A stretch of DNA of 64,000 nucleotides from DATAVB01 sp036267955 (GTDB taxonomy: Bacteria; Actinomycetota; Actinomycetes; Mycobacteriales; QHCD01). Shown here piece after piece: positions 58,943 through 64,000 of the stretch. Within the stretch, counting starts at the first letter, position 1, and each line of letters opens with the position of its first letter. Under the pieces are notes generated by a model. That model was given only the letters and a program-made list of their open reading frames with translations. It searched no databases and was not told the DNA's origin. The DNA lies in NCBI GenBank assembly GCA_036267955.1, contig DATAVB010000087.1, positions 16,590-80,589 on the forward strand, given 5' to 3'. A program made the position numbers and the translations under genes.

Positions 58943-59190
58943 CCCTGAATTGGCCGCCCGCCCAACTCTGCCCGGTCTTCCCCGAGCTCTCCCGCGCGAG
59001 TCCACATTCAGACCTGTGCGACACAACGACAACAAATCCACCTTCTGTCGCAGCTCTTCAGAGTTAAACCCCCCTGCCAAGCTCCCGCATCGCCAACCGG
59101 CTCTCTCGCACCGATCCGGGTCATCTCCCGACGCGGGACGAACACGTCCGGCCCGTCGTCGGGCCAGACACATTGTCGGTGGCTCGTCCG

Positions 59191-60438
59191 TCAACTCAGG
59201 CCGAGCTGCTCCCGGCCGGTCGGGTTGAGGTCCTCAAGCGTGGCGCGGCCGGTCCAGCTGACCTCGTAGTCCTCGCCGGCGAAATCGCTCGGGCTGGCGC
59301 CGCGAAGAAAGGCCTGCCCGCATTTCCGGGCGTAGGCGGCGTTCTTCTCGCAGTACGGGCTGGCCGGGATATACATGACATTCCCCCAACCCTTCTGGTC
59401 GGTGACCTCACCGACCGAGTGGATCAGATCGCCGTGCCACCAGACCGTGTCGCCAGGCTGCACCGCCGGGATCGGCGTCAACGCCGGCATCAACACCGGA
59501 TGCCAGCGCGCACTGATCGGCAGCGCCTGCCCATTCACCGCCCCGCAGAGATCATCCTCGGCGACGTCGTCCTGCAACGCACGCAACAGCAGATATGCCA
59601 TCGCCGCGGGAATCGGCACGACATGCAGCACACCCTCGCTGGGCGCCATGTCCGCCAATGCCGTCCACCCCTGAAAGGTGCGGAAAGCCGAACACATCAC
59701 CGTCGACTCGTATTCATGCACCTCGGTCCGATAGGCGCCGTCCCACGGGTCGTACGCGTTGACGTCGCCGGAGAAGATGTGCCGGAAAACCTTCTGGTAC
59801 GCCGGAAGCAGCCACCGTTCGACGGACCCGGAGTCGGTGTGCGCGGACAGCCCGTTCGAGTTTGCCCCCGGAGCCCGGCGCCGCACCCGGTCCGGATAGG
59901 CGGTGTCGCGACTCGGGTCGAACCAGCGGCGACCTTCGGACTCGTGTTTCCAAAAACCGTTCAGGAATTGCCGGACCGCCGCCATATTCGCATCGGATCT
60001 TGCCTCCAGCTGCGGTCTGGACCAGTAGATCGGGAAGATAGAAGGCTTTCCCGCGGCCAGACCACCGAAGACGCCATCGTCGATATAGCGGTAGGTCTTC
60101 TCGAATTCGTTCCGCTCGAGGTAGGTGACGAGCTCGCGATCCCAGCCCTCGGCCCGTTCCCGGGGGAAGGTGTCGCGCACGACTGCGCAGCCGCGGCGAC
60201 GGATCGACTCGACCAGATCCGGCGGCACGGCCCCATCGGCGATGTCGCCGAATTGCACCACCGGCCAGATCTCGTCACCGTGCTCCCGCGTGGCCACGAC
60301 CTCGGCCACCTCCCGGCGCATCAATTCCTCGGCCTGCGCGAAGGCGCCGGCGACGTCACCGATCCGGGCCCGCAGCTCGGTCCTGACCGCACGGATCGCA
60401 GCCGGAAAATTCACTGGAATCTCGGTCGTGTCGGTCAT
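59191..60438 (-). CDS. DUF1479 (YbiU-like) Fe(II)/2-oxoglutarate-type oxygenase
   Basis: 415 residues. Iron-binding H-T-D-S-G-S (His-x-Asp) at about residue 200 and distal His within WWHGDLIHSVGEV, fitting the 2-His-1-carboxylate facial triad. The family segments FPRERAEGWDRELVTYLERNEFE and GWGNVMYIPASPYCEKNAAYARKCGQAFLRGASPSDFAGEDYE are specific for DUF1479. Divergent from the ROK regulator with 82 nt between starts. Substrate unknown; probably a small organic acid or sugar-derived compound. Confidence 0.9.
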   Translation of the reverse strand: MTDTTEIPVNFPAAIRAVRTELRARIGDVAGAFAQAEELMRREVAEVVATREHGDEIWPVVQFGDIADGAVPPDLVESIRRRGCAVVRDTFPRERAEGWDRELVTYLERNEFEKTYRYIDDGVFGGLAAGKPSIFPIYWSRPQLEARSDANMAAVRQFLNGFWKHESEGRRWFDPSRDTAYPDRVRRRAPGANSNGLSAHTDSGSVERWLLPAYQKVFRHIFSGDVNAYDPWDGAYRTEVHEYESTVMCSAFRTFQGWTALADMAPSEGVLHVVPIPAAMAYLLLRALQDDVAEDDLCGAVNGQALPISARWHPVLMPALTPIPAVQPGDTVWWHGDLIHSVGEVTDQKGWGNVMYIPASPYCEKNAAYARKCGQAFLRGASPSDFAGEDYEVSWTGRATLEDLNPTGREQLGLS

Positions 60439-60520
60439 CGCGATACCTCCCGCGCATTTGGTAATGTGTCCTAACTAGATGCTGGGTACTGTAGGCCGAC
60501 CGACCGAGGGAGCGCAAGGG

Positions 60521-61678
60521 GTGGCCGGAAACGACGCCGGTACGAGGACGTTGCCGCAATCCGTGCTGCGCGCGGCCACCGACCGAGCCGTGTTCGACGA
60601 AATCCTCGCGCGCGGACGGGCGACCCGGGCCGAGCTCGCTGCCGCCACCGGCATCTCCAAACCCACCATCTCCGAGGCCGTGCGCCGCCTCGTCGACGGC
60701 GGGCTGCTCGACGCGACCGGGCCGCAGGAGACCGGACGCCGCGGCCGGATCGGCACCTTCTACGAGCCCGGTAGGTCCGCTGGTTGGGTGCTCGCTATCG
60801 AGGTGGACCAGTCCGGCGTCCAGGCGAGGTCAGCCGGTTTCGCCGGACAGGCGCTGCACCAGCACGAACGGCCGCCCGGCGCCGCCGGCGACACCGGCGC
60901 CGTCATCGAGGCGCTGCGCAGCACCGTCCGCGAGGCAGTCAAGGCCGTCCCGAAGAGACACGGCCCGCTCCGCGCGGTGGCGGTGTCGATCGCCAACCCG
61001 GTCGACCCCACCACCCACGAGGTCATCGGGCTGCCGGGCTCCCCGTTCCCGGAAGGGCTGCTGGGCCCGGCCGAGGTGCTGGCCGATCTCGTCCGGGCCC
61101 CGGTGCTCGTCGACAACGACGTCAATCTCGCGGCGCTCGCCGAGCATCGTTCCGGCGGTGCGGCTGGCGCCGCCAGCTTCGCGTACGTCTATGTCGGTGC
61201 CGGCCTCGGTCTCGGCCTATATCTCGGCGACCAGCTGATCCGGGGGGCGCACGGCCTGGCCGGCGAGATCGGCTACCTGCCTGGGGCCGGGCCGGAAACG
61301 CTGGCCGCCGAGCTCGCGATCTCGTTGGGGAAGGCGGACGGACAGGGCAAGTCGGGCGCGCCCGCCAACGACGTCAGCGCCGCGCTCGCGTTGCTTGACC
61401 GCAGCGGCGACCGCACCGACAAGGCGGGCCGGCAGGCGCTGGCGACTCTCTGCGGCGCCATCGTCCGGGCCATCTCCTCGGTCAACGCCATCGTCGATCC
61501 CGAACTCGTCCTGCTCGGCGGCCCGGTCGGCACCCATCCGGCCCTGCTCCCGGCGGTCCGCGGCAGGCTGACCGGCAGCCCGACCCGACTCGCGTACGGC
61601 ACGCTCGGCCGGCACGCACCACTGCACGGCGCGCTTCAACTCGCCCTGGAGCATGCGCGTTCAGCCGCCCTTGGTTGA
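60521..61678 (+). CDS. ROK-family transcriptional regulator
   Basis: 385 residues from GTG 60521 (GAGGGAG 8-10 nt upstream; an ATG at 60479 adds 14 residues but lacks a ribosome site). Winged helix RAVFDEILARGRATRAELAAATGISKPTISEAVRRLVDGGLL, then the ROK fold with VAVSIANPVDP, VLVDNDVNLAALAEH, AYVYVGAGLGLGLYLGDQLIRGAHGLAGEIGY. The ROK zinc motif (CxCGxxGC) is absent. It likely represses the divergent DUF1479 gene under sugar control (inference). Confidence 0.9.
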   Translation: MAGNDAGTRTLPQSVLRAATDRAVFDEILARGRATRAELAAATGISKPTISEAVRRLVDGGLLDATGPQETGRRGRIGTFYEPGRSAGWVLAIEVDQSGVQARSAGFAGQALHQHERPPGAAGDTGAVIEALRSTVREAVKAVPKRHGPLRAVAVSIANPVDPTTHEVIGLPGSPFPEGLLGPAEVLADLVRAPVLVDNDVNLAALAEHRSGGAAGAASFAYVYVGAGLGLGLYLGDQLIRGAHGLAGEIGYLPGAGPETLAAELAISLGKADGQGKSGAPANDVSAALALLDRSGDRTDKAGRQALATLCGAIVRAISSVNAIVDPELVLLGGPVGTHPALLPAVRGRLTGSPTRLAYGTLGRHAPLHGALQLALEHARSAALG

Positions 61679-61772
61679 TCGAAACCCGCGGACGAGGGGG
61701 CGTCGGCGCTACGGTCTTCCGGGCGATGTACGGATAGCGGAAACCGCCGGCCAACGACGAGACGGGACGGCC

Positions 61773-62123
61773 ATGGGTGTTCTACGAGTGGTTCCAGACC
61801 TTGCCAGCACCGATATCCACGCCAGCAAGGACTTCTACGGCAATGTGCTCGGGCTGCAACCGGTGATGGATCACGGCTGGATCGTCACCCTTGCCGACCC
61901 GGAGCGGCCGGGTGCGCAGCTGAGCATCATGACGCACGACGAGACGGCCCCGGTCTTCCCGGCCGTCTCGGTCCAGGTCGACGACGTGGACGCCTGTCAC
62001 GCGGCCGCGGTGAAGGCCGGCGCGGAGATCGTGCACCCGCTGACCGACGAGCCGTGGGGCGTGCGCCGATTCTTCGTCCGCGACCCGGACGGCCACGTGA
62101 TCAACGTGCTGAGCCACAGCTAG
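61773..62123 (+). CDS. VOC-family (glyoxalase/bleomycin-resistance-like) protein
   Basis: 116 residues from ATG 61773. The two paired beta-alpha-beta-beta-beta modules of the vicinal oxygen chelate fold are seen: LASTDIHASKDFYGNVLGLQPVMDHGWIVTLADP and VDDVDACHAAAVKAGAEIVHPLTDEPWGVRRFFVRDPDGHVINVLSH. The His/Glu metal positions are partly present (VDDVD, DGHVINVLSH). Catalytic role unclear. Confidence 0.88.
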   Translation: MGVLRVVPDLASTDIHASKDFYGNVLGLQPVMDHGWIVTLADPERPGAQLSIMTHDETAPVFPAVSVQVDDVDACHAAAVKAGAEIVHPLTDEPWGVRRFFVRDPDGHVINVLSHS

Positions 62124-62227
62124 TGGTCTGTCTGCGCCCGTTTTCAGAAATATCTGCGGTGGCGAGTCAAGATTCGCAAGCGAACTCCGACTAGCTTCCA
62201 TCATTGGTAGAGCTGAGGAGTTTCGTC

Positions 62228-62869
62228 ATGACCCGAGTGCGAGTTCACCTGGCCGTCTCGCTCGACGGTTTCGGCGCCGGGGAAGGACAACGGCTCGATG
62301 CGCCGTTCGGTCACGCCGGCGGACGACTGTTCGACTGGTTCTTCCCGACCCGCACATTCCACGACATGCAGGGCGAGGCGGGCGGCACCATCGGGATCGA
62401 CAATGCGGTCGCCAGTGCCTGGGGCGCGGGCGTCGGCGCGGAGATCATGGGGCGGAACAAGTTCGGCCCGCAACGCGGGCCCTGGACCGACGATGGCTGG
62501 ACCGGATGGTGGGGACCCGACCCGGTGTTCCACACACCCGTGTTCGTGCTGACCCACCACCCCCGCCCGCCGATCGAGATGGAGGGTGGCACCACGTTCC
62601 ACTTCATCGACGCCAGTCCGGTCGAGGCGTTGCGGCAGGCCCGCGACGCCGCCGGCGGCCTGGACGTACGCATCGGCGGCGGACCGAGCATCGTCCGCGA
62701 CTTCCTCGTTGCGGACCTGGTCGACGACCTGCACATCACCGTCGTCCCCATCATTCTGGGCCGCGGCGAACGGCTGTGGGACGGCCTCGAAGGACTGCAG
62801 GACCGCTTTCAGGTCGAATCCGTCACGGCTCCCAGCGGAGTCAGCCACCTGACCTTCACCCGGCTCTGA
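62228..62869 (+). CDS. RibD/dihydrofolate-reductase-like reductase
   Basis: 213 residues from ATG 62228, GAGGAG 8 nt upstream. Strands VRVHLAVSLDGFGAG, EIMGRNKFG, PVFVLTHHPRPP, DVRIGGGPSIVRDFLVADLVDDLHITVVPIILGRGERLWDGLEGL match the RibD_C/DHFR-like family. Full length, unlike the fragment at 19904, which resembles its C-terminal third. NADPH-dependent reduction of an unknown substrate. Confidence 0.9.
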   Translation: MTRVRVHLAVSLDGFGAGEGQRLDAPFGHAGGRLFDWFFPTRTFHDMQGEAGGTIGIDNAVASAWGAGVGAEIMGRNKFGPQRGPWTDDGWTGWWGPDPVFHTPVFVLTHHPRPPIEMEGGTTFHFIDASPVEALRQARDAAGGLDVRIGGGPSIVRDFLVADLVDDLHITVVPIILGRGERLWDGLEGLQDRFQVESVTAPSGVSHLTFTRL

Positions 62870-62914
62870 CAGAGGATGGGCGGGCGCATCGGTTGGCCCG
62901 CGCCCGCACAAAGT

Positions 62915-62979
62915 CCGATCGAAGCGCGCTTTACCCGGGCCCAAGGCCTCGGCTGACGGGTAAAGCACGCTTCGATCGG
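62915..62979. repeat. Palindromic repeat element, second locus
   Basis: Arms at 62915-62937 (CCGATCGAAG..TTTACCCG) and 62957-62979 are inverted, with one mismatch, and share the unit seen at 14248-14353. The loop is 19 nt. Between the RibD-like gene and the sulfatase, both on the plus strand. Confidence 0.8.
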
Positions 62980-63097
62980 CGAAAACGAGGCTTGGTCCAG
63001 GGGGCGACGTGCGTAAACCGCATCGCCCCCTACGACCAGAGAGACTGGTGCACACTCGACGGTGCCCGATCCACCCGGCCGACCAGCGGAGATATTC

Positions 63098-64000
63098 GTG
63101 ACCTCGCCCAGCGACCTCGGAACGACCCGCCCCAACCTCATCGTGATCATGGCCGACGATCTCGGTTACGGCGATCTGTCCTGCATGGGTTCGGAATTCC
63201 GCACGCCGCACCTGGATCGGCTCGCCGCTTCCGGTATTCGTTTCACCAACTGGTACAGCAATGCACCGGTCTGCTCGCCGTCCCGCGCCGCACTGCTGAG
63301 TGGCCGGTATCCACATCGCACCGGCGTCACCCATATTCTCGGTGGTCGACGAGGTGCGGTGCCCGGCCTGTCCGACGGGGTTCCGACGTTCGCCGAGGCG
63401 CTCCGCGACAGGGCCGGCTACCGCACGGCCCACGTCGGCAAATGGCATCTCGGCACCGATCGCGCAGCGCTGCCGGACCGGCACGGCTTCGACCAGTGGT
63501 TCGGTTTCACCGCCGGCTGTTTCGACTATTACTCACATCTGTTCTATTACGACCCCGCCTTGAACCCGGTGCACGACCTGTGGGACAACGGCGCCGAGAT
63601 CTACCGCAACGGCGAATACGCCACTGACCTGTTCACCGACGAGGCGGTCGGCGCCATCCGCAGCTGGTCCGCCGCGGATTCGGACGACCCGTTCTGCCTC
63701 TATCTCGGCTACAACGCGCCGCACTACCCGATGCACGCGCCGGCGGAATACCTCGACCGATTCCGCCACCTGCCGGACGACCGACGGATCATGGCCGCCA
63801 TGGTGTCCTGTATGGACGATGGCATCGGCCGGATCCTGGACGAGCTGGACCGGCAGGATCTCACCGAGGACACCTGCGTGTTCTTCATGTCCGACAACGG
63901 TCCCTCGCCCGAGTCACGCAACTGGATGGACGGTCGGGAGGACCCGTACTACGGCGGTAGCGCGGGAGTTTTCCGTGGCCACAAATACAGCCTGTACGAG
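63098..64000 (+). CDS. Sulfatase (arylsulfatase A type), 5' part only
   Basis: GTG 63098 with CGGAG about 7 nt upstream; runs off the right edge after 301 codons. Sulfatase metal site VIMADDLGYGD, formylglycine motif C-S-P-S-R in APVCSPSRAALLSGRY (Cys converted to formylglycine by the maturation enzyme), HVGKWHLG, and the second metal group DNGPSPE. No signal peptide is seen at the start, so a cytosolic or otherwise exported enzyme is possible. Substrate unknown. Confidence 0.93.
   Translation, partial: MTSPSDLGTTRPNLIVIMADDLGYGDLSCMGSEFRTPHLDRLAASGIRFTNWYSNAPVCSPSRAALLSGRYPHRTGVTHILGGRRGAVPGLSDGVPTFAEALRDRAGYRTAHVGKWHLGTDRAALPDRHGFDQWFGFTAGCFDYYSHLFYYDPALNPVHDLWDNGAEIYRNGEYATDLFTDEAVGAIRSWSAADSDDPFCLYLGYNAPHYPMHAPAEYLDRFRHLPDDRRIMAAMVSCMDDGIGRILDELDRQDLTEDTCVFFMSDNGPSPESRNWMDGREDPYYGGSAGVFRGHKYSLYE

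Overview
The window is high-GC DNA, roughly two thirds G+C by eye. It has GTG starts, Tat-exported proteins, a BldC-type regulator, a decayed SARP regulator, F420/FMN-type nitroreductase relatives and many ATGA/GTGA-coupled operons. This points to a metabolically versatile, probably filamentous actinomycete. I cannot name the genus from the sequence. No rRNA, tRNA or CRISPR array was recognised.

Region 1 (1-20.5 kb) is a mosaic of small transcription units and unusually many broken genes. It opens with a flavin-dependent monooxygenase (minus strand) divergent from a decayed NtaA/SnaA/DszA-type monooxygenase. Next comes a polar-amino-acid-type ABC importer operon headed by a 43-residue leader peptide that carries the actinobacterial sulfur-leader motif RRHVDL..V.SALC. 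The combination suggests organosulfur uptake and desulfurisation under cysteine control. Then follow DUF488, a decayed folE, a cysteine-containing ArsR/SufR-like regulator, a GH13 glucosidase, a Tat-exported DUF4185 protein, an epimerase/DHDPS-like pair, a decayed SARP with an 11-bp-periodic operator, a frameshifted secreted protein, a palindromic repeat element, DUF2000/Lrp, a nitroreductase-like protein, a low-GC two-gene cassette (PD-(D/E)XK-like protein plus YegP), an XRE regulator, a zinc-ribbon microprotein, a RibD remnant and a BldC-like protein.

Region 2 (20.6-25.7 kb) has a universal stress protein, DUF1684, and a secreted GH9 then GH18 polysaccharide-degrading pair.

Region 3 (25.8-37.6 kb, minus strand) is a complete carbon-phosphorus lyase operon: phnF-like regulator, G, H, I, J, K, L, M, then an inositol-monophosphatase-family phosphatase, a PhnZ-family HD oxygenase, phnD, phnC and a fused phnE1-E2. 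phnN and phnP are not present, so the two extra enzymes are candidates for alternative end steps or an expanded substrate range.

Region 4 (37.8-49.9 kb) is a soluble diiron monooxygenase cluster of the mim/prm (propane/acetone/phenol) type: a MimR-like activator, an 81-residue small protein, oxygenase large subunit, reductase, small subunit and coupling protein, amidohydrolase, MIP18-family protein, zinc alcohol dehydrogenase, dedicated GroEL and an acetate-type transporter. Two TGTCTCA-like palindromes flank the small gene. The MimR-like protein keeps the overall shape of a sigma-54 activator but lacks GAFTGA and the Walker B acidic pair.

Region 5 (50-64 kb) holds sugar and organic-acid functions: an unassigned (alpha/alpha)-toroid-like enzyme, an orphan Tat lipoprotein of the peptide-binding family, a secreted DUF4832 protein, an OtnK-PdxA2-DeoR acid-sugar operon, a DUF1479 2-oxoglutarate-type oxygenase divergent from a ROK regulator, a VOC protein, a RibD/DHFR-like reductase, a second copy of the palindromic repeat, and the 5' part of a sulfatase.
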